Shown in pieces: positions 1-11,559 of a DNA stretch of 64,000 nucleotides (position 1 is the first letter of the stretch; every line of letters begins with the position of its first letter). The translations under genes were made by a program, and so were the position numbers. Source of the DNA: Chalciporus piperatus (Eukaryota; Basidiomycota; Agaricomycetes; Boletales; Boletaceae); NCBI GenBank assembly GCA_038093975.1, contig JBBPTG010000021.1, positions 62,001 through 126,000 of the forward strand, in the 5' to 3' direction. Below the pieces are notes generated by a model. That model saw nothing but the letters and a program-made list of their open reading frames with translations, did no database searches and was not told the DNA's origin.

Positions 1-143
1 GTTTGAACATGTGAGGATGATGTGTGTGCAGCCTGAGGCGTTGTTTGGCAAAGGCTTTGAAACCAAACAACGCCTCCCGATTTGGTTCGGAGAATTTCAG
101 ACCCATCAATTCAAATTTCAGTCAGTCAGTCCTGCACTACTCC

Positions 144-1695
144 ATGTTGGGCGCCTTATTACGCGTCCATGGACCACTGAGGATACGCTTTGCTCGTCAT
201 GCATTTGTTCATTCGAGACTTTCCAAGTCCACACTCTCAAATGCGACTGCCCTTGACCAACTCGAAAAGGATGGCGCACGCATCCTTCGGGCTGTACAAA
301 AGCGCGTAGAAACACGAAATGATCTTTCATCTAAGGTAGGTCAACCTGACGAGACGCTGTCCGTAATGATTCACCCCTTGGAAGATTTCAGATGCCATGT
401 CTTCTCCAGAAGATATTGCCCGTGCTCGGCAAGTCAAGGAACTAGAGCCCCTGTATGATGCTTGGGCCTCTTGGTCGAAAACGAGAGAGGTCAGTCGAGT
501 TTCTCTGTGCTCGAGATGGGTCGTACAGAAGGACCTCAGTAGTCCTTGCTAGATACACTCCCTCTCCTGCAAGACCCAGACCCGACCATGCGTTCTTTAG
601 CGGAGGACGAATTCACAACACTCAAAGAGCGGCTGTCGACCCATCTATCTACCACGTTTCCCTCTCTACTCGTTCCGCCATCACAGACCCAGTCGTTTTC
701 AGCGCTGTTGGAATTGAAGGCTGGAGTGGGTGGCTCGGAGGCGACGCTGTTCCTGACAGATCTCTTGAGAGTGTACGTTCGCTACGCCAACTCGAGAGGT
801 TGGCGTGCAGACGTCATTCAGAGTACTGAAGTGATGGGTGGAGGCATGCGGGATGCGATCGTGGAGGTGAAAGGCGAAGGCGCGTTTGATACTTTGCGGT
901 GGGAAACGGGTGTTCATCGTGTACAACGCGTCCCCGCAACGGAAACGAGCGGACGGGTGCACACGAGTACGGTCGCAATCATCGTAAGTCGAATTCCTCT
1001 AGGAGCGCGAACCATCGTTCTGACGCTGGCGTAGGTACTCCCTCTCAGTGAAGAGGTAGAACCCTCTGCGGAGGATAACCTATTCAAAATGGAAGACGTG
1101 CGCATTGAGGTGATGCGTTCGCGCGGTGCAGGTGGTCAAGTCAGTAGCTCTTCTGCTGCGCGTAATTGTCCGCTAAAGCGCGTGTTTCAGCACGTCAACA
1201 AAACTGAATCGGCCGTTCGTTTGACCCATGTGCCTACGGGTGTCACTGTGTCCATGCAAGACGAACGGAGTCAACACCAGGTCGGCTTTCCCTCACTAGT
1301 TTTAGGATCAATCATACTGAATGTGTATTGTGTTCTTCTGTAGAACAAGCGTCGTGCATTCCAGGTCCTTAGAGCTCGTCTTATGGACATGAAAATCACC
1401 AAAGATATTGCGGAGCGCCGCGCAACGAGACAGAATCTGGTTAAAACGGCCGACCGTAGTGAGAAGATCCGAACCTACAACTATGCACAGGCGAGTCTCA
1501 CCCTTTCTCATGTATGATGTGTCCGTATTTACCGTTTCTTAGGACCGTGTCACCGACCATCGAATAGGTCTATCGTTGATGAATCTTCAATCGGTTATGG
1601 AGGGCGACGGTGCGCAGGATTTCTTGGACGCTATGAAACGTAATTGGGAGGAGGAGATAATGGAAGAGGTTGTCAGCGAGGCTGATCTAGACTAG
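144..1695 (+). CDS. MRF1: Mitochondrial peptide chain release factor 1 (class I, mtRF1/Mrf1-like)
   Basis: The product releases finished peptides from mitochondrial ribosomes at UAA/UAG codons. My model joins 144-335, 385-489, 543-983, 1035-1139, 1191-1280, 1344-1490 and 1543-1695, giving 410 aa, close to the usual length of the family. All six introns (48-63 nt) are phase 0. The start at 144 gives an Arg/Ser-rich N-terminus like a mitochondrial presequence. The PCRF domain lies at about residues 80-225, the PAT tripeptide of UAA/UAG-specific factors at 230-232, and the catalytic GGQ at 279-281, followed by [10 protein letters not shown]. Two oddities are seen. The intron directly after the GGQ codons (1140-1190) is 51 nt and has no stop in frame. 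The last intron (1491-1542) begins GCGAGT, a GC-AG intron. The family assignment is firm; exon edges are read by eye. Confidence 0.93.
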
Positions 1696-1811
1696 TTACG
1701 ATGTCACTTAGACATGCTCACATTGTATATATGTATGTGCAGGAGCAATCATTACCCGACTCTCACACTATGAATGTCACTGCAATGTGGATGATGATGA
1801 TGAAATTTAGG

Positions 1812-2030
1812 TAAGGTAGACGTCACGCGAAAGCATCAAACCTCCACTTAGCTGAAAATTTAAAAACTAATCAACGACAACAATTTTGAAGAATCTGCTC
1901 TATAGGAACTAGTCACGGACTGATGCACATAATATTCCATTGATTGTATTTTTCTCAAATGCCAAGCTTGAGTTAGTTTTAAATTTTTAGCTAAGTGGAG
2001 GTTTGATGCTTTCGCGTGACGTCTACCTTA
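1812..2030. mobile_element. 219-bp MITE with long terminal inverted repeats, TA target
   Basis: The two ends are inverted copies starting TAAGGTAGACGTCACG, identical for about 42 bp and near-identical for about 20 more, so the element folds into a hairpin around a short AT-rich centre. The outermost TA at each end fits a TA target-site duplication, as used by Tc1/mariner-type transposases. It carries no coding sequence and lies about 115 bp after the release-factor stop codon. Assignment to Tc1/mariner is an inference from the TA ends only. Confidence 0.75.
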
Positions 2031-3660
2031 GTAAATAATAGATGATTTGTAATACTTCACTGGGGTCACGGGTGGTCACACCGCCAAATTCAGGTCGATT
2101 AGGCTACAGGGTGACATCAACTGTGACAAAGGCCAACTTCAGTATCTGGAAAACTACTGTATTATTTTTGTTCGTTCAACTTCGCAGATGAAGGCATAAT
2201 ATAACAACTGATATCTGTCAAATAAACTGGCAAAAGTGTTGTGTGTTTGGTGGAGTGCCGACTTGGTGGTAGGTGCCGACTTGGTGGTAGGGGATAGTAG
2301 TAAGAAGCAGGTGGGGTAGGGAAGGGTGCACGCAGTGTGGTCTGATCTCGCTGGGGGTCACCTGCCAGAAGTTCTGAGCTACGGGCTAGTGATGTACTAT
2401 GTTTCACCAGATCCCGAGTGATGTGATACCTCACCATGCGAGGTAATCGACAATGCTCATCAGGCTAATCAATTCAGCGATGGCAAGCACTGGGTTGAAG
2501 GTGGAATTAATAGCTGGCATCTTGCAGTGGTACACTTGAAGGGCAAGAAAGATACTAGAGAGAGAGACTATGACCAGAAGTCGAGACATAATATGGTAGA
2601 GGGTGGCCGATATGATGGTTTGAACTCGAACTCGAGGGGCCAAGAATCAGCCTTTGATATGTTTCATCTATAGGGGCCTTTCCACAACCTTACACCGTGC
2701 AACTTACCTCGGAGCGGCGGCTCTGATGTTGTGCTTGAACGTTTGAACTCTCCACAGACACAGACATCGGACCTACTGTCGATGTCGTATGAGGATCCCT
2801 TTGATTGATTCAACTATCCGTCATATCGTTACTGACCCACCGATGTTTATTAGCGGATCCCAATCGCAGTCCAGGCCCTAGGGATGACCCGGCGAGACAG
2901 TGAGACAAGTTTCATAGGCTGCGAGGTCCAAGCCTGCTCTAGGCGACTGAGCGCGCGAAAATATGCTGAAGGAGCAGAGTAGACTGCCATGGAGATGGTC
3001 CAGGAGCACGCGTGGAACTGTTTAGAAACCTGGAAATGCGTCACGGATGAGAACAAATAGATTTGACCGTGGTTGGCCAAGACGATCATTGCGATTGCTT
3101 CGTCAAACCATCTGGGTACACCCACCGAACTCCACGTAAGTATCGCACATTCAGCCCCAGGCTTGGCCGAGATATTAAATAACTTGAAGGGATTTTGAAG
3201 ATCGTCGAATGAGACTTGAGAGACTATTGTCGGGGGACAAGAATCTTCTACTCAAAGTGACGCCAAAAGACTCGAAGTCCCTGAAGTAGGCCTCCAATAC
3301 CCACAAAACCAGGGGGCATTTGTCGTTCCAGTGGCAAAGCTCAATTTGGCGATGGCTGCAGCATGTTAGTCTGGTGACCATGTTAGCAGTGTCAATATTC
3401 CTAATGTGGGTTATTGGAAATTGGGATGATCTCATGTCACCTGACCAAAACGCGGTGCACGCGACGGTGTCAATTAATGTGGACTTGCTGTGGAAGGTTG
3501 AAGCTTTGAAGATCGTACGTTGCACTGAGTTCAATTTGTGGTCAAATTCACCACCTCGTGCACCTCCACAAGACAAAGCAAATCCCAGGTCAGTAGAACA
3601 ATGCCACTTCACAGAGTCTGACATATGTGGACTCTATAGTTGATTTCCTCCGAGTCGGAG
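2031..3660. other. Gene-poor stretch with a dispersed repeat fragment
   Basis: I see no convincing gene here. Short open frames exist on both strands but show no recognisable domain or exon structure. A short direct duplication of TGCCGACTTGGTGGTAG lies near 2257-2290. The stretch 2677-2770 closely resembles 10243-10315, marking a degraded dispersed repeat. Confidence 0.5.
2677..2770 (+). repeat. Dispersed repeat, copy 1
   Basis: The sequence from TTTCCACAACCTTACACCG through CTCCACAGACACAGA recurs at 10243-10315 with a few substitutions and one indel (an extra GTTTGAAC here). It looks like a remnant of an older transposon or LTR. I could not assign a family. Confidence 0.6.
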
Positions 3661-3668
3661 GATAAATA
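3661..3668 (+). promoter_or_regulatory. Possible TATA box of the FunK1 kinase gene
   Basis: GATAAATA lies 60 bp upstream of the kinase ATG, followed by a pyrimidine-rich stretch (CCATTTTCCTGCCCTCTC), the usual layout of a fungal core promoter. This is position and motif evidence only. Confidence 0.4.
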
Positions 3669-3727
3669 GACCAAGAGCCTCTCAATCGACCGGTCAGTCT
3701 CCATTTTCCTGCCCTCTCTGTGCTAAA

Positions 3728-5993
3728 ATGTCCTCAGATCACCGACAAGAAACCCCTCCTCCCTCTAGCGCGACTCACGACGGCAGTGCGCCACACCCGC
3801 CACTCCCACAGACGGACTCGACCCCAGTGATCAAAAAGCAGGCCGGTCACGCGCCGTTTGCGTCTGAGGTCCCTGAAGACATCAACAAGATCAGGATTCC
3901 ACTCGCACTCGAGATGACCAATCGCTGGGTGGGCCCAATGCCCGTCGACACCTTTCTCGATGAATTCCTTCCTGTTGCTTCCGACTCGCCACAATGTCCA
4001 TCACTGCCGGAAAATCCTTTCCAAGAAATGCTGAGCCAGTCGTCAGAAAGCAATCGCTACAACCCCTTCGTAAGTACCGCGTCCATATCTCCTCACGGCG
4101 TTGTTGACCAGGTCCACTTTGCAGATTCGAGCCACAGAGGGCTTGATGCCCAGATTCGTCGCCGTTAACACTAGCACCAAGCCAGACGCCCAAGAGAAGC
4201 TCAAGCCGGATGTCTCTATCTATCCTGCGAGCGATCGAGTGCCTACTGGCACGAGCTTTTCGCAGATGGAGTTATGGGTAGAATTCAAAGAGAAAGGGGG
4301 AACACTCCCCTTCCAAGATCCCAAACCACCGTCTACTGACGCGTCTAACGACTCGGCAACCATTTTCACGCCAGAGACACAACATGCCCGCGAGATGCGT
4401 GGCCAGCTTATCAGCTACGCTGTCGCCCACCACGCCCGCCAATTCCGACATTTCTCATTCTCCATCTTCATTGCCGACGATCACGCTCGCTTTCTCCGAT
4501 GGGACCATGCTGGTACCGCCGTCAGTGCTGCGTTCAACTTCCGCGAACAACCCGAGATCATGGCATCCTTTCTCTGGCGATTCTCTCATCTCTCGCCAGC
4601 GCAACGCGGGTATGACACGTCAGTTCGCCCCATCGAACTTTCATCCGATCTCGCTGAGCGTGTCCGGAAGGCGCTTGGCATCGACAATGTAATGACTCCG
4701 TTGTTCGAGTACGATCTGCCCGGGCTCTCAGGGAAAGGTCGCGGCTATGGACCTTTCCCACCTCTCCCGAGTCGCTCGCTGGTCGGCCGTTGTACGCGCA
4801 GTCTTCCTATACTTTTCGTCCCGGACCCCGCCCAGGAGAATAAGGATGTTACCACTCATGCTGAGCCAAGCTTGGAGAAAGCATCTCCATGGGAGCGAGA
4901 AGGTGTCGTGTATTTGAAGGACACGTTCCGATTCCTCTCGCAGGATAAGGATAACAAGATTATGGCCGAACACGAGATATATGCATTACTTCACGAGAAA
5001 CAGACGCCCAACATCCCGCAGCACGTCGCTGGAGGTGATGTACCAGAAGGCATGACGCGAACCCAAGACTTCCTCGACGCCGACTGGTTGTGCGTGGGGG
5101 CGAGAGTGACCCCATTCCAACATTATCGGCTCGTTCTTGACGTCGTCGGACGTCCGCTCACCACGTTCACATGCACCAAAGAACTCGTTCAAGCTATCTA
5201 TGATGCCATGCAAGGTGCGTTCGTGCTGTTCCTCTTTAGAATTGGGGTTCACTGACGTGTGGATGACCAGCTCATTGGCACGCGTACGAAATTGTGTTCA
5301 TCCTACATCGAGACATCAGCGTTGGCAATATCATCATTACACATGACGGGCGTGGCTTGTTAATCGACTGGGAGATGGGGAAGCTGGTTGGGGAAGTCGG
5401 AGCCCGATGGTATGATCGCACGGTAAGCCCATTTGAGCTGGTGCCAGTCGGGTGTTCGCATGCTCACATCGCCTGATGCACAGGGCACATGGCAGTTCAT
5501 GTCGGCGGCCCTCCTCAAAAACACTCAGAAGATGCACACACTCTCCGACGATATCGAATCATTCATCCATGTCATCGGATGGCTCCTCCTTCGATTTATT
5601 CCTTCCACCGAGGCTTTTAGCGCCGCGCAGAGGGCTGCCCTCACGAAGATGTTCGACGCTGCGGATTTCCAATTAGATGGATATACTTATGGCGGGGTAG
5701 CCAAGACGGGTGCCCTTTGTTCAGGACTCTACCCTTCTTCCGACTTCCAGTTCAAGGAACCCACCCCGCTGGCAGATCTTTTGTCGACGCTCTCTGCACC
5801 ATTCCAAACATTGTATTCTCGGGTTCCCCCCGCAGTTCAAAACCGACTCAAGCTCAGCGACCCCACTCAAACTGCGGAACAATTAGAAGACCTGAGGTCC
5901 GAAATTCGTCGTTACGATCGAAACATGGGAAATTTGCAATCCTCGACATGGTTCATCGACGCCATTCATGCAGCTCTGTCCGACGATGACTAG
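3728..5993 (+). CDS. FunK1-type fungal protein kinase, C-terminus cut off by a hAT insertion
   Basis: This is a member of the fungal-specific kinase family that is expanded in mushroom-forming fungi; substrates are unknown. The model joins 3728-4069, 4125-5214, 5271-5422 and 5484-5993, giving 697 aa in the present state. Introns of 55, 56 and 61 nt are GT-AG and restore frame. The catalytic loop HRDISVGN is at about residues 490-497 and the metal-binding motif is DWE (510-512) instead of DFG, as is normal for this family. The current TAG stop (5991-5993) is not native: it is the first three bases of a hAT element. The eight bases before it (ACGATGAC) are the target-site duplication, and the original last 78 codons continue in frame at 9607-9843. 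The truncated protein keeps the whole kinase domain, so it may still work. Confidence 0.88.
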
Positions 5994-8900
5994 GGAATCT
6001 CACGGGTATACCCCCGGGTGCGAGTGCCCATACCCGCACCCATACCCCTAAATTTACCCATACCCCTGATGAGGTATGGGTTGACCTTCGGGTTTCGCAA
6101 ATCAGACCCGCATCGACACCCTCAAAGGGTATACCCGCAGGTCTCTCATTACATCACTAGTACAGACAATGTATCTACTCTACCTTGTTTGTGTCGTCAT
6201 AGATAGCATCCCAACCATCCGAGAACTCCTCCTCCTCCTTGTCCTCGACATCAGGCAATGCAACAACCTTTGCAACATCGTGATCCTTGATGAGACCTGC
6301 GAGACTCCAGGATCCGAGGCAGAGAACGGCTCGGGTTGATTGACTCGAAAGGCGGTTTCGCACATGGCTCAACAACAGTCGGCCGCGGCTGAATAACCTC
6401 TCGACATCGACTGATGTAGCTATGGCTTTGTTAAGTACGAACACTGTGTAAACTAGATAGTAACTTACCGGGAATTGTTAAGAAATCAAGTGCCATACGA
6501 GAAAGGCATGGATAGGCCTGGCGACGCTCATGCCACCATACGACAGCATCGGTTACATGTTCGACGTCGGTGCTGAGGTAACGGTCGAGTTCAGACCGTA
6601 AATCAGTGGGCTTGGGAGGCGCGAGGGCCGGGAGATTGTCGAAAACATTTGTGTTCTTTGTTCGTAAAGTTATTAGTAGGAGAGGGCAGTAATGCAATAG
6701 ATTATGCACCTTTTTCTGACAGACATCGTCCTCAATGACCTCGTCTGAGGCAGCCGAAATGTCGGTGTATGCTTGCTCGAACACGTTGCGGACCATGTCT
6801 TCAGCGGCCTTGATCCAGTCCTGCTTCCATTGGGCGTTCTTGAAGTACTTGAGTTTATGACGAGGGTGCAAAACTGTCAAAAGATCCTCAGTGATTCATT
6901 CAACTTGGCAGTTATTGAGAGAACACTGTGACTTACCCATTGCAACCCGGTAGACCTCTGAGCCGTCCGTTAACTGGTAGTACCGATTGAGCGTGCGCTT
7001 GGCAAGGTTGAGGGATGCTTGAATAGCGGGCGAGTGGTCCTCGTCAGTGGATTGTGTTGTGAGCGTTTCGTCGATGTGGTCCATGGCGGGGATGACTGTG
7101 GCCAGGTTTGGCGTTGAGCGTGAAAAGTAGAGGGTGGCGTCCTTTAAAATCTGCACATCATCACAGAATGTGATGGTATCAAAGTTAGCATTACCATCAG
7201 CATGAGGCAACCTCAAGGCTCGAGCATGTATGCACCTTTAAAACATCATGTAATTCTTGAAGCACATCCCATTCTTCGTCCTTCAGCTCGAATTTTCTCA
7301 GTCCAAGGTCTCGCCGTTGCGTTACTGTATCGACCGCCTTGCGATGGTTGAGTGCGTACTCGAGCATATCAAATGTCGAGTTCCAACGTGTTGCGACGTC
7401 ACGTGGCAAGAGTGTTACCGTCATTTTCAACTCCTTCAGGATCTCCTTCCAGGCGGGCAAGATCACAGTCGTCGAATGGATAATTTTATAGGCAAGCTTG
7501 CGCAGCTGATGGCAAGAGTGGGTTCACAGGTAAGCCATAATTGTGAGCACGTACCTTCACAAGTGCTAACTTGATTGGTAGGATGCTTTCTTCCAACTCT
7601 TCTCGTTCCTCGGCGGTCAGCAGTCCTTTCTCGTCAATCCAACCGGCGTCATTATCATCCAACTCTACTCCATCGTCGTCGCCATCCTCCAGCTCGCCAG
7701 CCATCTCAGTCCCTTTTCTCTCGAGGTTTTGACCCATCTCAGCAAGTTCTGTCAGACCGGCTTCGAGCGCGGCATCAATATCCTTCTTTTTCACATCAAA
7801 GAGACGAAGGAGCGACTTGGCGACGAGATTTATGACATGAAGGAAGCATCTTGTGTGGCCAGCAGGCCCTCCGAAGCTCGGCACCAAAACTTCCAGCTCG
7901 TTTATCATCACGGTATTATTTGCAGCATTGTCGCAAGTTACGCTCAGAATCTGGATCGTTTAGCACACGGTAAGCACATGTTAGTCATGTCATACCTTGT
8001 CCGTAATCCTAAAGTCCTCTAGCATCTTCGCAAATGCTGCTGCAAGCTCGACGCCTGTGTGGGACTAACACAGCACAATCAGCAATGGCAAATACTCGAC
8101 TACTGTAAGCTCCTTACTCGCGCAACTTCCACAAGGTCTAACGGCATAGATAGCGGCTTCCCCTCATGTTCGAGATGGACACAGAATGCCACAAAGGCCC
8201 GGTAGTTAGGCGAAGTCCACGCATCCGTGGTGAAGTTCAATTGTCCGTCGTATTCCTGGTACAATGATTTCAACTCTGTTATTTATTATGTGAGGGAGAA
8301 CTGACCATCAACATCTTAGCCACACGCTGTCGTGTACGCGCGAAAACCAATCTCACGTCACGCGAGACTGTCTGATGAGAAGGTAAGTAATATTCTGGCC
8401 TGCCCGTTTTCATGAGAGTCTGAAACCCCCTATCGCGGACTATTTTAAATGGTCGCAGGCTCTCGCACACCCATCGTACTATCTCGGCCCTGGATTGCAT
8501 GACATTAGGCACCATCTCGGTGGAAATGGGTGACATACCTGGTCTCCTGCCGAGTATGTTGCCGATGGGAGTAGGAGAGTTTTCCGTTTCCTTTTCGCTC
8601 AAACGCGGCCGTAATCGATCCATTTCGCAGGTAGGTACTAACGATCTTCGTGCGGACCTCGTCAGCCTCCTTGGCACTGTCGGCCGCCGCCAATATCTCC
8701 TTGCCCCAGCCGCGGCACTGTTTAACATGCTTTCGCATATTACCCGTCGATCGGGCATCTTTCTTGTCGAGGAAGCGACGAATGGTGGCTTTACAACCAC
8801 GAGCCATACACTTGAACTCGTGGGCACGACGGCCATTAACCTCGACAATCCGAGGTGTCGGATCAAAGAAAGCATAGACTGGTGAGGTCCATTCCTTTCG

Positions 8901-9598
8901 CAGCCGATCTATGAAATGCTAATTAGTCGTTCGAATGTGGTGCATGCATAAGGCACCAACCTAGCTCGTCTGCAGCCGTTTCGTTGATCACTCCAGTCGT
9001 GTCATCATCACTACTGACGACAATTGCATCAATGTTGAGGGCATCTTCCTCGTCTTCGGTCGTACAATAGCGCGGCGGCTGGTGTGCCGTACACGAGGCT
9101 GGACGGCTTCATCATCCAAAGGGGGGCCATGGGAAAATGTTGATGTAGCTTCGGTGTTGGTCGCGGCATCATTTGGTGGAACTTTTGCCTTTTTGGAGTT
9201 GCTGGGCATTCCATTGGACTCGCTCGTCTTCCGTTTTCTTGGGGCGGTCTTGAGCTTATCCTCAACTGCTGCCCTTGCCTTGTCTGTCATCTTCGTGACA
9301 CGCTTGGCCGCCGTGGCAAATGGATTTCCCGCCATGGTCGGAGGTGTTGCTTTTTAGGTTGGAGATCGTGATGATTGAGTTTCGCGGGTCGTATTAGAGT
9401 TTGACAGGCACCCGCTGGTACTATACACTTCTATTGTTACCTCAGCATGCTCTACATTTAGTTTCCCACCGAAAATGACTAAACCCGCGGGGGGTATGGG
9501 TAGGGGTTCGGGTACCTGAGTAGAGTACCCACACCCATACCCACCGAGTACCCACACCCACAACCCACATGGGTTACCCATACCCATGAGATTCCCTA
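5991..9598 (-). mobile_element. Complete hAT DNA transposon, 3608 bp
   Basis: The ends are inverted repeats starting TAGGGAATCTCA, followed by one mismatch and GGGTAT. Both sides are flanked by the identical 8-bp duplication ACGATGAC (5983-5990 and 9599-9606), the hallmark of hAT transposition. Both subterminal regions are crowded with CCCATACCC/GGGTATGGG motifs, likely transposase-binding sites. The transposase gene is on the minus strand. The perfect duplication and the long open exons suggest a fairly recent insertion. Confidence 0.93.
6175..9335 (-). CDS. hAT transposase, multi-exon
   Basis: The gene runs from about 9335 down to 6175 in roughly eight or nine exons with short introns. Recognisable parts in order are a Lys/Ser-rich N-terminus (9335-8988), a BED-type zinc finger (8807-8650), a segment with FKIVRDRGFQTLM and LPSHQTVSRDV (8500-8280), an RNase H-like part with NFTTDAWTS (about 8250-8200) and CFLHVINLVAK (about 7850), RWNSTFDML (about 7400), and the C-terminal dimerisation domain SVDVERLFSRGR (about 6420-6370). 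These are the conserved blocks of hAT transposases. The join between the first exon and the zinc finger is unclear, since two frames look coding near 9000-9060; it may be a small indel or an intron I did not place. Whether the protein is active cannot be told from sequence alone. Confidence 0.85.
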
Positions 9599-9606
9599 AC
9601 GATGAC

Positions 9607-9843
9607 TGGCCGGAGGACGACGGGGCCGACGAAACCGTTTATACGCCTTCCATAGGTTTGATCACGGAGTTGCAGGAGCGACAGAGGACGACCCGGCTGC
9701 GGATTGCAGAGAGTCAGTTCGCTGACTCGAAGTGTTCATCAGGGAGTTCGAAGCATCGCGCGGCAAGTCCGACTCCCGAGCCCAGTGCTAAACGTCGTCG
9801 TGGAGCTATTGCACCGCTCACGTCGAGCTCTCAGACGAATTAG
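9607..9843 (+). pseudogene. Displaced C-terminal tail of the FunK1 kinase
   Basis: Directly after the right-hand copy of the hAT target duplication the reading frame of the kinase resumes without a shift (Trp-Pro-Glu-Asp-Asp...) and runs 78 codons to a stop at 9841-9843. It is acidic, then Ser/Pro-rich, and ends with a basic KRRR stretch, as is common at the end of FunK1 proteins. It has no start codon of its own that makes sense, because the open frame upstream belongs to the transposon end. Confidence 0.88.
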
Positions 9844-10520
9844 ATTGATTTACCTCTATCTTATTATTGCAACACTCATACCCCAACGTTCCGTATCATT
9901 TTCAAAAGTGTCATCAACTCAGACACACCACAATGTGCATCCGGTGATATCCCAAGGATATCGTACTCAAGTTTTGGAAGGTACTCGCCGCTTGACTCTA
10001 AGTTTGGTTAGTCCAACCGCCAGTGTTGGTCGCTCGTTGTGAGCCAGTCCAGCAATCTAGACATCTATTGAATAACCTCGATCAACTTTTCAGAATCTCA
10101 GTGATATTCTGGCCCACATTAATTTACGATGCAGCGGTGCTCAATTACCACTGTCATATATATCGTATTAGGTCAGCTGCCGGACTCGTGTATCTCTGAG
10201 GAACAGATCGTTCACCGCGGTGCTGAGAATACATCGATCGTTTTCCACAGCCTTACACCGTGCAACTCACCTCAGAGAGGAGGCTCTGATTTAGTGCTTG
10301 AACTCTCCACAGACACAGATGTCATGAACACCATTTCCGTCGCATAAGTCCCATCCGCCAGCACCTTCGGTCTTCCCCGCTGAGATGTAAGCACTAGCTT
10401 ACCACTAGTCACGTGCACCATACATATACCCTCTCCCGTATAGAGCGTGGTCCCGTTCTGTTCGCCCGCCCGTCTCAGTGTTTCCTGCCGTCGGCCACAG
10501 CAGGCTTCCATGAGACTACG
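9844..10520. other. Gene-less stretch with dispersed repeat copy 2
   Basis: This probably includes the kinase 3' UTR. No gene is recognised. The segment 10243-10315 matches 2677-2770. The last 180 bp before element A look like part of an older repeat but match nothing I can name. Confidence 0.45.
10243..10315 (+). repeat. Dispersed repeat, copy 2
   Basis: It is similar to 2677-2770 (TTTTCCACAGCCTTACACCG through CTCCACAGACACAGATG). Confidence 0.6.
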
Positions 10521-10551
10521 CATCAGCAACACTGCAAAAAGTCTGAAGTTA

Positions 10552-11490
10552 CTGGATTGACTGGATCAGTTAAATCAGTAGTCCAGTGGCCCAGTAACCA
10601 GTAATTTCAGTAGTTTCAGTAGTTTCAGTAACCTAGTCACCCAGTCATCAAGTAGTTTCAGTAGTCTTAGTAACCCAGTGGCCTAGTGGCCCAGTCATCC
10701 AGTCATTTCAGTAGCTTCAGTAGCTCAGTCATTCAGTCATCCAGTAGTCTCAGTAGTCTCAGTCATCCAGCAGCCCAGTCATCCAGTCATCCAGTCATTT
10801 CAGTAGTCCCAGTAGCTCAGTCATCCAGTCATCCAGTCATTTCAGTGGTCTCATTAGTCCAGTGGCCAAGTGTTCCAGTTATCCAGTAGTTCCAGTAACC
10901 CAGCAGCCCAGTCATCAAGTCATCCAGTTACTTCAGTAGTCTCAGTAGCCCAGTCATTCAGTCATTCAGTCATCCAGTAGTTCCAGTAACCCAGCATCCC
11001 AGTCATCCAGTCATCCAGTAGTTCCAGCAACCCAGCAGCCCAGTCATCCAATCATCCAGTCACTTCAGTAGTCTCAGTAGCTCAGTAGCCCAGTGTTCCA
11101 GTCATCCAGACATCTCAGTAGCCTAGTAGCTCAGTTTCCCAGTCATGTAGTCATCTCAGCAGCCTAGTAGCCCAGTGCCCTAGTCATCCAGCAATCCAGT
11201 TGTCTCATTACTCCAGCCATCCAGTATTCCAGTATTCCAGTAATCTAGTCACTCAGTGGTCCAGTAATCCAGTCACTCCAGTCACACAAGTCACACAAGT
11301 CACACAAGTCACACAAGTCACACAAGTCACTCCAGTAATCCAGTCACCTCAGTAATCCAGTCACTCCAGTAATCCAGTCATCCTGTGGTCCAGTAATCCA
11401 GTCACTTCAGTCACACCAGTCATACCAGTTATCCAGTTACCCAGCCCTCAGCTCACCCAATCACTCCAGTACTACTCAGTCATCTAATAG
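10552..11490. repeat. CCAGT-based subterminal array of element A
   Basis: Degenerate 5-10 bp units (CCAGTCAT, TTCAGTAG, CCCAGTAG) fill over 900 bp. A perfect run of CACAAGT units lies near 11284-11328. The mirror-image array at 12950-13445 reads ACTGG on the plus strand, so the element's two halves could pair. Confidence 0.8.
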
Positions 11491-11559
11491 AGTCATTCTA
11501 ATTAGTGACATTTTATAATCATTCATAGGATGGATTATAGCTAAAGTCCACAAAAATGT

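Noticed and set aside
3175..3643. Overlapping frames on both strands upstream of the kinase
   Set aside because: Neither shows a domain, plausible introns or composition unlike its surroundings. I could not support a gene.
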